A program made the translations under genes and the position numbers. DNA of 64,000 bases from an uncultured Desulfobacteraceae bacterium (GTDB lineage: Bacteria; Desulfobacterota; Desulfobacteria; Desulfobacterales; Desulfatirhabdiaceae): assembly GCA_903953895.1 (NCBI GenBank), contig CAJBLH010000022.1, forward strand, positions 1 through 64,000. Reading direction: 5' to 3'. Numbering within the stretch: the stretch's first letter is position 1; each line of letters begins with the position of its first letter. Positions 1-8,750 of this stretch are shown here, one piece after another. Under the pieces are notes generated by a model. It had not been told where the DNA came from. It did no database searches and saw only the letters and a list, made by a program, of their open reading frames with translations.

Positions 1-136
1 CAAGTCCGGTTCTGTGAGGGGTATTGAAGTTCCTCACATGGTTTGAATGATGTGACACTCCGCAGACCGAAAGGGCGGAGAAACAGGGAATACAAAGTAA
101 ACCTAAATGATAGGAACCATATTATGCCTACTCGAC
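1..136 (+). mobile_element. 3' end of a group II intron (domain V strand, domain VI), partial
   Basis: The first 20 bases read like the 3' strand of a group II intron domain V (core GTCCGGTTCTGTGAGGGG). Bases 127-136 (CCTACTCGAC) resemble a frequent bacterial group II intron 3' terminus. Between them are two clear hairpins (arms 34-39/50-55 and 58-63/75-80) and an outer pairing GTTCC 29-33 with GGAAC 113-117, so domain VI would be unusually long. The reverse-transcriptase ORF and the rest of the intron would lie upstream of the window. Recognition is from memory of the domain V consensus; the intron boundary at 136 is inferred. Confidence 0.5.
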
Positions 137-238
137 AATAATCTTCCAGGTATGGCACGGGCTATGCATTAAATATCGACAACACAGCAACTATCCGGGT
201 TTCAGACGAAAACCTGTCTCTGTTTAGAAGGAGGAAAT

Positions 239-466
239 ATGCAGTTAAACATGATTCCGATTCAGCTTGAAGATGCCAATCTGGAAATCATCGCCAGAAT
301 CGCCAAGGCCACATCGCGTAAATACAATTGTGATATGGAAATCGACTTCAGCAACGGCTTTCGAAAAGTGGTTTTTATGGGTGACGAAGAGATGAAAACC
401 CATATTGCCGGCGAAGTTCTGGAGATTTTTGATTCCTCGAAAGCGGATGTATGCAGTCTAAGCTAA
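239..466 (+). CDS. Small hypothetical protein (75 aa)
   Basis: I do not recognise this family. The gene has a strong ribosome binding site, AAGGAGG at 228-234, four bases before the ATG. The product is soluble with mixed alpha/beta character: residues 10-30 could form a helix (LEDANLEIIARIAKA), followed by a strand-rich part (MEIDFSNGFRKVVFMG) and another helix. There is no signal peptide or membrane segment. It lies just downstream of the putative intron end and converges on the 622-residue gene, with a nested inverted repeat between them. It could be a genuine small gene or the truncated start of one split by the intron; the good ribosome binding site favours expression. Confidence 0.55.
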   Translation: MQLNMIPIQLEDANLEIIARIAKATSRKYNCDMEIDFSNGFRKVVFMGDEEMKTHIAGEVLEIFDSSKADVCSLS

Positions 467-493
467 CACAGGAATTCATTATTGCGGACAAAC

Positions 494-545
494 GCTGTCA
501 GTATATTGACCGTTGGTTGTTGCAACCAGCGATTCTTCTGACAGC
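494..545. repeat. Nested inverted repeat between convergent genes
   Basis: The outer arms GCTGTCAG (494-501) and CTGACAGC (538-545) match perfectly. An inner stem pairs 511-519 with 523-531 (CGTTGGTTG with CAACCAGCG, one G-U pair) around a three-base loop. It lies between the convergent 75-aa gene (ends 466) and the 622-aa gene (ends 564), so it may act as a bidirectional transcription barrier. There is no clear T-run on either side, so a classical intrinsic terminator is not shown. Confidence 0.5.
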
Positions 546-563
546 ATGCCACCCCTTCTGTCT

Positions 564-2429
564 TCACTTGAGCGGGTGATTGAAATACCCGAACGCCTCC
601 AACCGTTTTTTGACCTTGTTCAGGTTTGGAGCGGAAATAATGACATGATAGTCTTCGGCTTTCAGGATATTTTTTTTCAGGATGTCGTCCATGGCCATCA
701 GTTCAATCAGTTCCGGATGTTCCTTCAGTCGGAAAACCAGCAAATCCGGCTCGGGGGTGAGCGGATCTATTTTATTCAAAATATCGTTCAGAAAATTCTC
801 CCAGATACGGGGCGGTTTTGCCGACACCTGTTTTCTGAACAACCCGATTTTCGTTTCGATATCTTTCTGCGTGGTGCATGATTTTAGAAATGAACCACAG
901 GTTACCTTGTAGCAGGTTTCGCTGACTTTCTCCGCAAGCTGTCCCAACGTGATGGCTTTGAGCTGGTCTGTTCTATCCAAAGTGATCAACAGCCTTTTAT
1001 CGTCCAACACCAGATTGGCGCTCTCGATCTCGCTTTTGAATGCATATTTTCTTGCCAGACCCACGATATAAGCTCCCAGGGGGGTCAGGCGGATATATTG
1101 GAGACCGTCAAAAACGGAAAGATAGTCTTTTTCGTTCTTTTGAATGCTGCTGTTTTTGGGAAAATTGAACGCGATATCCACAATGCCGAACGCCGCCAGC
1201 AGGAACATGAAGCCCTTGAAAAAAGGCTCGACCAACGCTTGCTGATAAATTGGCGTGGAGATTTCCGCAATCCGGTATGAATCCCCATAGCCACGATGTC
1301 CATCGTCATGTCGAATATCGACCGTCAGGTACCTCGATGCAAACGATCTATCCACAATTTCCAGATCAATCTCCCGAAAAAAGCAATATTCCAGCAGTTT
1401 TTGAACGGAATACCACAGCCCCGGCTGCAATGCTCTCAGCAGATTCTGGAGGGATACCCGAACATTGTGCTCATTTCTTTGACGGATCTGTTCATGATAT
1501 CCGCTTTGTAAATTATGGATCCCCTTGATGTGGAAAAGAAGTCTGTTTAAGTGAAAATCCCACGAATCAGGCAGTTTTTTGAAAAATTGGTCAAAAATCT
1601 GCTTCAGGAATTCGGGTGCAGCCTGGGTTTCCTTGATGGATTGGTTTTTAAGAAAATCGACGATCAGAGTGGTCTTCAGATGCTCCATATCCGGATTTTT
1701 TTCAACAAAAAATTCTTGGATATGACAATTAGCCGCCATTTCCCTGGCGGATGTTTTTAGAATTTTCTCACCATTTTTTGAATACTTCAGGCTTCCCTGG
1801 CCGATATAAGTGCAAATCAGGTGTAGTTGATGAAGTGTCTGACTTCCGTCTTCATATAAAAAATCGGTTTTGTCGATGGTGTCCATACCCTTCAGGTGGT
1901 AGCCTTCAGGAGGGGGCAGAAGTTGTTTTAATTGGTCTCGAACCAGATCCGGGAGATACAAGAGGATGGAATGGTAATCGTAAAAGGATCGATAGCTATA
2001 ATTTTTTTTGGCTGGAATGATGGCGTAGCAGGGGTTGATCGTTTCTTTGGATATGAGCTTGCCATTCCACGTTTCAACTGTCTCGATGAAAAACGGCGGA
2101 TCGAGCGGTTCGGTGAAGGACTCGATGGGATGCTCGCCTTTGTGCCACGTCAATCGGTTCAACACCTGAAGCACCCCCGGCGGAAGAATCGACAATAATT
2201 TTTCAAACAGCTCTTTTTGGGAAAATGTCTGGCCAATCGCCCATGCCACATGCCGCTTTGCCAGTTTACCGACAGAAAATGAGCCTCTCTCCTTAAAATC
2301 GCTTGCCTGAAACAAGGACTTAAGATAACGCCCGTAAATAATCTGTAAACTATCCGTAGAATAACAACCAAGGATAGCGGTTTCCAGAGGAGGCTGTTCA
2401 GTGGGAAAGGGGATTACCTTGCTTTTCAT
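564..2429 (-). CDS. Hypothetical partner of the adjacent SNF2 helicase (winged-helix-rich, 622 aa)
   Basis: A large soluble protein of uncertain function encoded directly after the SNF2 helicase gene (63 bp between the helicase stop and this ATG). The C-terminal third contains a stretch beginning ANLVLDDKRLLITLDR and continuing to VTCGSFLKSCTTQKDIETKI. Its spacing resembles the C-terminal domain that accompanies XPB/Ssl2-like helicases (Helicase_C_3 type), in which a buried strand is followed by a winged-helix segment; this is only a weak resemblance. The region around residues 330-450 also looks like tandem winged helices. I chose the ATG at 2429, preceded by AAGGG; an in-frame TTG at 2450 would add seven residues. 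Function unknown; the neighbour suggests a DNA or nucleoprotein remodelling partner. Confidence 0.75.
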   Translation of the reverse strand: MKSKVIPFPTEQPPLETAILGCYSTDSLQIIYGRYLKSLFQASDFKERGSFSVGKLAKRHVAWAIGQTFSQKELFEKLLSILPPGVLQVLNRLTWHKGEHPIESFTEPLDPPFFIETVETWNGKLISKETINPCYAIIPAKKNYSYRSFYDYHSILLYLPDLVRDQLKQLLPPPEGYHLKGMDTIDKTDFLYEDGSQTLHQLHLICTYIGQGSLKYSKNGEKILKTSAREMAANCHIQEFFVEKNPDMEHLKTTLIVDFLKNQSIKETQAAPEFLKQIFDQFFKKLPDSWDFHLNRLLFHIKGIHNLQSGYHEQIRQRNEHNVRVSLQNLLRALQPGLWYSVQKLLEYCFFREIDLEIVDRSFASRYLTVDIRHDDGHRGYGDSYRIAEISTPIYQQALVEPFFKGFMFLLAAFGIVDIAFNFPKNSSIQKNEKDYLSVFDGLQYIRLTPLGAYIVGLARKYAFKSEIESANLVLDDKRLLITLDRTDQLKAITLGQLAEKVSETCYKVTCGSFLKSCTTQKDIETKIGLFRKQVSAKPPRIWENFLNDILNKIDPLTPEPDLLVFRLKEHPELIELMAMDDILKKNILKAEDYHVIISAPNLNKVKKRLEAFGYFNHPLK

Positions 2430-2492
2430 CGAACCCTTCGATACGGACAAGAATTGTTGAAAGTTATGCCTGCTGCGTGATCATCGTGATGT

Positions 2493-5348
2493 TCAATTTC
2501 CCAGAACGAACTCCACATCCTTTTCATTCAACGATTTAATCGAGGCCCCGTCGCTGGAGATCAGGCGGTCAAAGAGTTCGCTTTTCTGCTCTTGGAGCAA
2601 AAGGATTTTCTCCTCGATGGTTCCGCGGGTGATCAGTTTATATGCAAAAACGGTTTTATCCTGTCCGATGCGATGGGTCCGGTCGATGGCCTGGTTTTCG
2701 GCTGATTTGTTCCACCAGGGATCGAAGATAAAAATATAGTCGGCAGCGGTCAGATTGAGTCCGATGCCGCCGGTTTTCAGGGTCATGAGAAAAACCTTGA
2801 AGGTGTCATCTTCCTGGAACTGTTCCACCAGAATCTTCCGGTCACGGGTCGCGCCGGTCATCATCAGGTATTTTATGCCGTCTTTTTCCAGATCCTCGGC
2901 AATACAGTCGAGCGCATTGAGAAAATTGGCGAATACCAGTACCTTATGGTTATTGATGGCTAAGTCTCGTATCTGATCCACAAGGACTTCCCGTTTTGGA
3001 GAAATGATGCCGTTTTCGCTCTTGGATTCCGGGATGCTGGCAATCTGGCGCAGCTCGCTGAGGGCCTGAAGGATGAAAAACTGGGATTTTTGAATTCCGT
3101 TCTGAGCAATCTGGGCTTTGACGGTTTCATAGTAAAACCGGCGGCGCTGCTCATAAAAAATCTTCTGCTCATCGCTCATATCCACATACAGGGTCTGCTC
3201 CACTTTTTCGGGGAGTTCCTTGAGGACATCCCGTTTCAGACGCCTGAGGATAAATGGATATATTTTTTTCTTCAGTTCGTGCAGTGCATCTTTGTCATCG
3301 TTTTTCTGAACGGGAATGGCGTAGTTTCGGTTGAACTCTTCCGGGGAACCGAACATGGCCGGGTTGAGAAATCGAAAGAGCGCATAGAGTTCACTGAGGT
3401 TGTTTTCAATGGGGGTTCCGCTGAGGGCCAGCCTGTGTTCGGCATTCAGAAGCATCACGGCCTTGGACACCTGGGAATTGAGATTTTTGATGTTTTGCGA
3501 TTCATCCAGGATCACATAGTAGAACGCTTCCGATCGAAACATCTCGATATCGTTTCGTACCGTGGCATAGGTGGTGATGATCAGATGCTTTTCCCGGGCA
3601 GCCGCCAGATCCCGGATCGAACCATGATGAATGGCATAGGTCAGCTCGGGTTTGAACTTCAGGATTTCATTTTCCCAGTTGAACAAGAGGCTTTTGGGAA
3701 CGATTACCAGCGATGGCTTTTTTTGCCTGGGATAAATACCTGCCAGAAGCGCGATTGCCTGGAGGGTTTTTCCCAACCCCATGTCATCGGCCAGACATCC
3801 TCCGAGTCCGTGTTGATGCAGATAATTCGCCCATTTATAGCCCTGCTTCTGGTAGCCCCTCAAGGTTGCCCGAAGCTCGGGTATCTCGCATGCAGACTTT
3901 GCCAGCTTGTTGAAGCCCAGAAAAATTTCTCGGGACTTCTTGAATGCGGTTTCCGCGATTTTCTCATCGATCAGTTCTTCGACCAGGGGCAGATCGAAAA
4001 AAGAGACTTTGACCTTGTCTTTGCGTTTTTTGAAAAGGCGCATCAACCGGGCCATATAACTCTGATTGACAACCGCATGGGTGCCGTCGCTCAGGGTGAT
4101 GTAAGCGTTTTGCTGATACTGGTTCAACGCATCGAACAGAGACAGGGTGTACCCTTCGATCTCCAGACTGGCATCGCCTTCAAGAAAATCGATGCCATGA
4201 GACAGAGACAGTCTCAGTTTCGGGGTGACAGCCCGCATCTTGTAGGATTTGAGTTTGTCTGTTCCCAGAATTGAGAATCGAGATATCAGATTGGGCAGCT
4301 CTGCATAGATAAAGGCACCGGCCAGGGATTCCTCGATAATAAAGAGATTATCGTCCATGAAAAAGCCGGGAACATCCTGTAAGGCCCGCTTGTGTTTTTT
4401 TAGCAGTTTTTCAATTTCGGAAAAGACGGAAACTACTTCTGCATGCTGAACATCGGATACCGCGATCTTTTTTTCCAGATCGTTGATCGATGCCACCCGG
4501 GTAACATCATAGGATTCCATGAAATCCGGATCAAGCCCTGGCAAAGACGTGGAAACCCGCAAATGCAGCGCATTGTCTGAATCGATCTTTTCGATCATCA
4601 GCGTGGGCCGGGCCTGCTTGGGCTCTCCGTACGTTACGGTATAGCCCTGGTAACGTACGGAGATATTGCTGAAATAAGAAAAGAGAAGAGAAAAATAGCG
4701 TTCCAGACTGTTGGGCAGCAACACGGTCTGGAAAAGCGGCAGCACCCGGAAGTTTTCGCTCAAGGCCTGAATCGGGTAAATGATGCCATCGCTGAAAGCG
4801 TGGCTTTCATTCAGGAGTTGAACAGGTTCTATATGTTTTCCCCCGTGAGACAGTACGATCCGGCTTTTAAGCATCGCTTTTTGGTTCTCTGCGATGAGTA
4901 CCCGGATTCGGCTTTCTTCATCGGAAAAACGGAGGCGGTTCATGCCGGGGTCAACGAAATTGTCGCAGTGCCGCAGCGGCCAGAACAGGTAGTCGTGTTC
5001 GCTCAGATAAACCTGTGCGCTGGATCTGTTCCAGTCTATCCGGAAGCTGTTCTGTTTTTTGATGCTTTCGATGGATTTCAGAACTTCACGGGTCGGGCCC
5101 GAGAAATATTCGTGACCGGGACTGACCGGTTTTCCCTTTTCGTTGACCACATCAATATACGCACCATTGGCATCGAAGTTGAGCTGAAAAAAGACCTTCA
5201 GGTCAGATTTTTCTTTTGATATCAAAGGTTTGGTGCGTTTAAGAACTTCAAAGATGTCGGTTGGTGTTTCCTTCATCGGGGGCGCCTGTACCGGTGGGGT
5301 GTTTGGGGTCGTTTTACCCGAAACATTTTTTTGTGAGTTGCGTGTCAT
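2493..5348 (-). CDS. SNF2-family DEAD/DEAH-box helicase (951 aa)
   Basis: An ATP-dependent double-stranded DNA translocase of the Swi2/Snf2 superfamily (SF2). Visible motifs in order: Walker A loop DDMGLGKT after GGCLA, motif Ia SLVIVPKSLLFNWE, motif II VILDESQNIKN (a DESQ form of the DEAH box), motif III ALSGTPIENNLSEL, motif V LKTGGIGLNLTAADYI and motif VI NQAIDRTHRIGQ. The N-terminal 480 residues carry no motif I can name; many bacterial homologues have a SWIM zinc finger there, but no CxCx(n)CxH pattern is visible here. The following gene is probably co-transcribed. Such proteins are found in housekeeping transcription recycling (RapA type) and in defence systems; no nuclease or methylase gene is adjacent, so neither role is shown. 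Confidence 0.92.
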   Translation of the reverse strand: MTRNSQKNVSGKTTPNTPPVQAPPMKETPTDIFEVLKRTKPLISKEKSDLKVFFQLNFDANGAYIDVVNEKGKPVSPGHEYFSGPTREVLKSIESIKKQNSFRIDWNRSSAQVYLSEHDYLFWPLRHCDNFVDPGMNRLRFSDEESRIRVLIAENQKAMLKSRIVLSHGGKHIEPVQLLNESHAFSDGIIYPIQALSENFRVLPLFQTVLLPNSLERYFSLLFSYFSNISVRYQGYTVTYGEPKQARPTLMIEKIDSDNALHLRVSTSLPGLDPDFMESYDVTRVASINDLEKKIAVSDVQHAEVVSVFSEIEKLLKKHKRALQDVPGFFMDDNLFIIEESLAGAFIYAELPNLISRFSILGTDKLKSYKMRAVTPKLRLSLSHGIDFLEGDASLEIEGYTLSLFDALNQYQQNAYITLSDGTHAVVNQSYMARLMRLFKKRKDKVKVSFFDLPLVEELIDEKIAETAFKKSREIFLGFNKLAKSACEIPELRATLRGYQKQGYKWANYLHQHGLGGCLADDMGLGKTLQAIALLAGIYPRQKKPSLVIVPKSLLFNWENEILKFKPELTYAIHHGSIRDLAAAREKHLIITTYATVRNDIEMFRSEAFYYVILDESQNIKNLNSQVSKAVMLLNAEHRLALSGTPIENNLSELYALFRFLNPAMFGSPEEFNRNYAIPVQKNDDKDALHELKKKIYPFILRRLKRDVLKELPEKVEQTLYVDMSDEQKIFYEQRRRFYYETVKAQIAQNGIQKSQFFILQALSELRQIASIPESKSENGIISPKREVLVDQIRDLAINNHKVLVFANFLNALDCIAEDLEKDGIKYLMMTGATRDRKILVEQFQEDDTFKVFLMTLKTGGIGLNLTAADYIFIFDPWWNKSAENQAIDRTHRIGQDKTVFAYKLITRGTIEEKILLLQEQKSELFDRLISSDGASIKSLNEKDVEFVLGN

Positions 5349-5402
5349 GCTGTTAAAATATCACAATTAGCTCCCTAAGGAAACGAAAACGTTTCAGGCG
5401 TA

Positions 5403-6143
5403 TTATCCTTCTTTGACGTCAATAACCTTTCCCTTGATGCCGATAACGACCTCGGTCAGTGGAATGGCAGCACCTGATGCGTGAAGCCCTTTTCTGACGA
5501 TTGTCGGCAGGCCCGAGCAACAGGGAACTTCCATGCTCAGCACCGTGATGCTGTTCAATCCGGCGCGGGCGAATACAGCAGCAAATTTGTCGATATAGCT
5601 CTGGGCATCATCGAATTTGGGGCATCCCATCATCACGACCCGGCCCGCCATGAAGTCTTTGTGGATGGAAGAATAGGCCACCGGAACGCAATCGGCCACC
5701 ACCAACAGATCTGCTCCACGTAAAAACGGTGCATCGGCGGGAACCAGGCGGATCTGAACCGGCCAGTGCGACAGGGCGGAATCTTCTCCGGATTGGTGCG
5801 ATGCCGGGTGATTGGCTTTTTCACAGGCCGAAGGGTGCGAAAACATCTGTAGCCTGGCAGACGGACAGCCGCTGGGCTGGGCCGTCTCGTTTTCATGTTT
5901 ATGCTCAAGAAGTGCTTCCACCGCTGCTTCGTCAAACTCATCGGCTTCCCGCTCGATAATGGTCAACGCGCCCGTGGGGCATTCGCCGATACAGGCGCCC
6001 AGACCATCGCAGTATTTGTCGGCAACAACGCGCACCTTGCCGTCAGCCAGTTGCAACGCACCTTCCGCACATCCCAGTATACACTGACCGCAGCCATCGC
6101 AGCGTTCTTCATCGATCTGGATAATTTTTCGCAGTACTTTCAT
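5403..6143 (-). CDS. Two-cluster 4Fe-4S ferredoxin-domain protein of the hcp cluster (246 aa)
   Basis: The N-terminal 60 residues carry two [4Fe-4S] binding motifs: CDGCGQCILGCAEGA and CDGLGACIGECPTGA. The remaining ~180 residues are a separate domain with conserved-looking cysteines in VADCVP, MGCPKFDD and EVPCCSG, which may bind another metal centre. The likely role is electron delivery to or from a redox enzyme, with Hcp as the obvious partner (inference). I chose the ATG at 6143, preceded by AAGGGA eight bases upstream and 13 bases beyond the HD gene stop. A TTG at 6182 would overlap the upstream gene and add a His/Cys-rich leader (MHGKHCCHKGKC). Confidence 0.85.
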   Translation of the reverse strand: MKVLRKIIQIDEERCDGCGQCILGCAEGALQLADGKVRVVADKYCDGLGACIGECPTGALTIIEREADEFDEAAVEALLEHKHENETAQPSGCPSARLQMFSHPSACEKANHPASHQSGEDSALSHWPVQIRLVPADAPFLRGADLLVVADCVPVAYSSIHKDFMAGRVVMMGCPKFDDAQSYIDKFAAVFARAGLNSITVLSMEVPCCSGLPTIVRKGLHASGAAIPLTEVVIGIKGKVIDVKEG

Positions 6144-6156
6144 CGCGCATTTCCCT

Positions 6157-6885
6157 TTATGACAGCAGTGTTTCCCGTGCAACCCTGCGTCCGCTTTCGG
6201 TTAAAAAGGATTTTTCCACCACTTTCCGGAGATGTTCCGAAGAAGACGGTGATTCCTTATGGTTTTCTTCGATATTGGTGATCAGGTCGGCATCAAAGAG
6301 AACCTGAAAATTGACGGTCTCTTCTGACCGGGGATGATGGTGATGACCCACGATATCGCAGACTTCATCGATCAACTCCGTTTTGGCTCCCAGTTTGATA
6401 AGAATGGATCGGGCAATGGGCGGGCCTTCGCGCTCCTGAAACCGGCCGGCCGTGCTGCCGTGTTTACGCTCCGCCTCGTGAATGCCGATGTCATGCAGAT
6501 AGGCCGCGCACAGAATGACCGCCATATTGCCTTTCTCGGTTTTGGCAATCCGCTCTGCATAGCGGGCCACCCGGGAAGCATGGCCAATCCGTTTGAAATC
6601 GGTTTTGAAATACCGTTTCATTTCTATGGCTACCCGGTCTTTCAGCAAGTCTTCTTTTTGGGCCAGGAGTTCCGACGGCATGGACCCCAGGCACTGTTCG
6701 GCAAACTGACAATATGCCGCGCATCCGAAATCCATGTTGGGGTTGACGAAACGATGTTCGCAGTGCGGACATTTGCGGGTGGTGTCATCCTTGAAAAATT
6801 CGACGATGCCGCCGCACTTGGGGCAGGCGGCTTCAAAAATCGCACCTGGTTTCCAGTACTGGGTATCTTGTCCCGGGCATTTCAT
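6157..6885 (-). CDS. Zinc-ribbon HD-domain phosphohydrolase (242 aa)
   Basis: The N-terminus has two CxxC pairs (CPKCGG and CPHCEHR) that form a zinc ribbon. A further cysteine group, CAAYCQFAEQC, could hold a metal or Fe-S centre. An HD hydrolase domain follows: HASRVARYAERIA, the diagnostic HD pair in AAYLHDIGI, HHHHPR, and DADLI. These residues bind the divalent metals of HD phosphatases and nucleotidases; the substrate is unknown. The gene lies between hcp and the ferredoxin gene on the same strand, separated from hcp by 103 bp that hold a large inverted repeat. The cysteine-rich front end suggests redox or metal sensing (inference). Confidence 0.85.
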   Translation of the reverse strand: MKCPGQDTQYWKPGAIFEAACPKCGGIVEFFKDDTTRKCPHCEHRFVNPNMDFGCAAYCQFAEQCLGSMPSELLAQKEDLLKDRVAIEMKRYFKTDFKRIGHASRVARYAERIAKTEKGNMAVILCAAYLHDIGIHEAERKHGSTAGRFQEREGPPIARSILIKLGAKTELIDEVCDIVGHHHHPRSEETVNFQVLFDADLITNIEENHKESPSSSEHLRKVVEKSFLTESGRRVARETLLS

Positions 6886-6929
6886 CTTGGTTGTTCTCCC
6901 AAAAGGTTATCAGTGTATGGGGCTTAACG

Positions 6930-6974
6930 CGACCGTCTGGTCAGGGTGGGTTTCAGCCCCCGACCAGACGGTCG
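6930..6974. repeat. Perfect 13-bp inverted repeat downstream of hcp
   Basis: The arms CGACCGTCTGGTC (6930-6942) and GACCAGACGGTCG (6962-6974) match perfectly around a 19-base loop that can itself pair GGG with CCC. It lies 15 bases beyond the hcp stop and 45 bases before the HD gene. In the direction of hcp transcription the hairpin is not followed by a U-run, so attenuation, RNA processing or mRNA 3' end protection is more likely than simple termination. Confidence 0.7.
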
Positions 6975-6988
6975 TTCGTAACTATCAA

Positions 6989-8602
6989 TTATCCCAAAAT
7001 CGCTTTCAGATCTTCATCCGGCGTTTTGATGGGCATGATGTTGAAGTTTTTCACCAGCACATCCAGCACATTCGGAGTGATAAAGGCCGGAAGACTTGGC
7101 CCCAAGCGAATGTCTTTGATGCCAAGATGGAGCAGCGTCAGCAAAATGGCGCAGGCTTTCTGTTCATACCAGGACAGAATCATGGACAGCGGCAGGTCGT
7201 TGACCCCACAGCCGAATGCATTGGCCAGAGCCACTGCGATCTGTACCGCTGAATAAGCATCGTTGCACTGCCCGATATCCAGAAGCCTGGGGATGCCGCC
7301 GATCGCGCCCAAATCCTTGTCAAAAAAACGAAATTTTCCGCACGCAAGGGTCAGCACCACACAGTCTGAAGGCACTTTCTCGACGAATTCCGTGTAGTAA
7401 TCCCTGCCGGATTTAGCGCCATCGCAGCCGCCGACCAGGAAGAAATGACGGATGGCTTTGTTCTTGACGGCATCGATGACCGCCCCTGCAACCCCCATGA
7501 CGGCGTTTCTGCCAAAGCCGACCATTACGGACTTACCCGCGACATCCTCCGCAAATCCCGGCAATGCCAGGGCTTTTTCAATGACCGGAGCAAAATTTTT
7601 ATCGGCGATATGTCGGACACCTGGCCAGCCTACCAGGCCGGTCGTGAAAATGTTGTCATGATAGGTTTCTTTGGGTTTTTGAATACAGTTGGTCGTCATT
7701 AAAATGGCGCCGGGAAAGGCCGCAAATTCTTTGGCCTGATTCTGCCAGGCGGTTCCATAATGGCCGTAGAAATGCGCATATTTTTTGAGTTCCGGGTACC
7801 CATGGCAGGGAAGCATTTCACCGTGTGTGTAAATATTGATCCCTTTTCCCTCGGTCTGTTTGAGAATATCCGCCAGGTCTTTCAGATCATGGCCGGAGAC
7901 GAGAATGGCCTTGCCTTTTTTGACCCCCAGGGAAACGGCTGTCGGAACTGGATGGCCATATGTTCCGGTATTGCCGGCATCCAGAAGCTCCATGGCCCGC
8001 AGATTGACTTCACCGCATTTCAAGGCCAACCCCACCAGTTCGTTGATACCCAGGCTTTTGTCGAGCGTTGCGGCCATGGCTTCTTGAATGAAGGCATAGA
8101 CAGTATCGTCGTTCTGACCGAGAATTGCGGCATGATCGGCATAGGCTGCCAGCCCCTTGATTCCGTAAATCAGCAGTTGCTGGAGAGAAAGAATGTCGGG
8201 GTTTGCGGATGCATCTGATTTGACACCGACGGATTCGCCTTGTTTCACCATTCCCTCCAGGGTTCCGGCCGGGATAAAATCCGCCGGACCCACGGGAAAG
8301 GCTGCCTGAACGTTACGCTTCAGCGCATCGCGTTTGGCAGTACATTCACGGATCAGCGTGACAAAACGGTCCGGATCAAAGTCCACATTGGTCAGCGTTG
8401 AAAAAATGGCTTCACAGGTAAAGCGGTTGGTGCTATCATCCACCACTCCGGCTTTACGGGCAGCAACAGCCACCTGAGACAAGCCTTTTACCGAATAAAT
8501 CAGCAGATCCTGAAGGGCTGCCACTTCTGGCTGCTTGCCGCAAACGCCGATTTTGGTGCATCCTTCGCCTTTAGACGTCTGTTCGCATTGAAAACAAAAC
8601 AT
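6989..8602 (-). CDS. hcp: Hydroxylamine reductase / hybrid-cluster protein (537 aa)
   Basis: Hybrid-cluster protein (prismane) reduces hydroxylamine in vitro and, in E. coli, acts as an NO reductase and protein S-nitrosylase. The N-terminus MFCFQCEQT...GCTKIGVCGK supplies the four cysteines (3, 6, 15, 21) of the proximal [4Fe-4S] cluster. Ligands of the hybrid 4Fe-2S-2O cluster are recognisable in TGEMLPCHGYPELKK-like and CDGAKSGRDYY contexts and in the C-terminal half. The 537-aa length is normal for the class found in anaerobes. The start has a good AAAGGAG site. It is divergent from hcpR, and the HD and ferredoxin genes follow it. Confidence 0.97.
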   Translation of the reverse strand: MFCFQCEQTSKGEGCTKIGVCGKQPEVAALQDLLIYSVKGLSQVAVAARKAGVVDDSTNRFTCEAIFSTLTNVDFDPDRFVTLIRECTAKRDALKRNVQAAFPVGPADFIPAGTLEGMVKQGESVGVKSDASANPDILSLQQLLIYGIKGLAAYADHAAILGQNDDTVYAFIQEAMAATLDKSLGINELVGLALKCGEVNLRAMELLDAGNTGTYGHPVPTAVSLGVKKGKAILVSGHDLKDLADILKQTEGKGINIYTHGEMLPCHGYPELKKYAHFYGHYGTAWQNQAKEFAAFPGAILMTTNCIQKPKETYHDNIFTTGLVGWPGVRHIADKNFAPVIEKALALPGFAEDVAGKSVMVGFGRNAVMGVAGAVIDAVKNKAIRHFFLVGGCDGAKSGRDYYTEFVEKVPSDCVVLTLACGKFRFFDKDLGAIGGIPRLLDIGQCNDAYSAVQIAVALANAFGCGVNDLPLSMILSWYEQKACAILLTLLHLGIKDIRLGPSLPAFITPNVLDVLVKNFNIMPIKTPDEDLKAILG

Positions 8603-8719
8603 GGTAATCTCCTTTCGCTATGAGGTTTTATGAGGGGTTCAGGCCGAAAACGCAATCGGACAAATATGTCGATACCTTCCGCCTGTTTGATCGAATCTTT
8701 TTTGTTGTCATTGTTGAAT

Positions 8720-8733
8720 CGGGTTTTAACCCG
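8720..8733. promoter_or_regulatory. Inverted repeat in the hcp-hcpR intergenic region
   Basis: CGGGTT and AACCCG form a perfect inverted repeat around TT, 118 bp upstream of hcp and 56 bp upstream of hcpR. It could be a second operator, or part of a core promoter structure for hcp. No matching protein is known to me. Confidence 0.35.
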
Positions 8734-8750
8734 AACGCCGTATAACTTCC

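Noticed and set aside
3090-4274. Long plus-strand open frame opposite the SNF2 helicase gene
   Set aside because: It is the antisense shadow of a gene with all SNF2 motifs; no ribosome binding site and no family resemblance.
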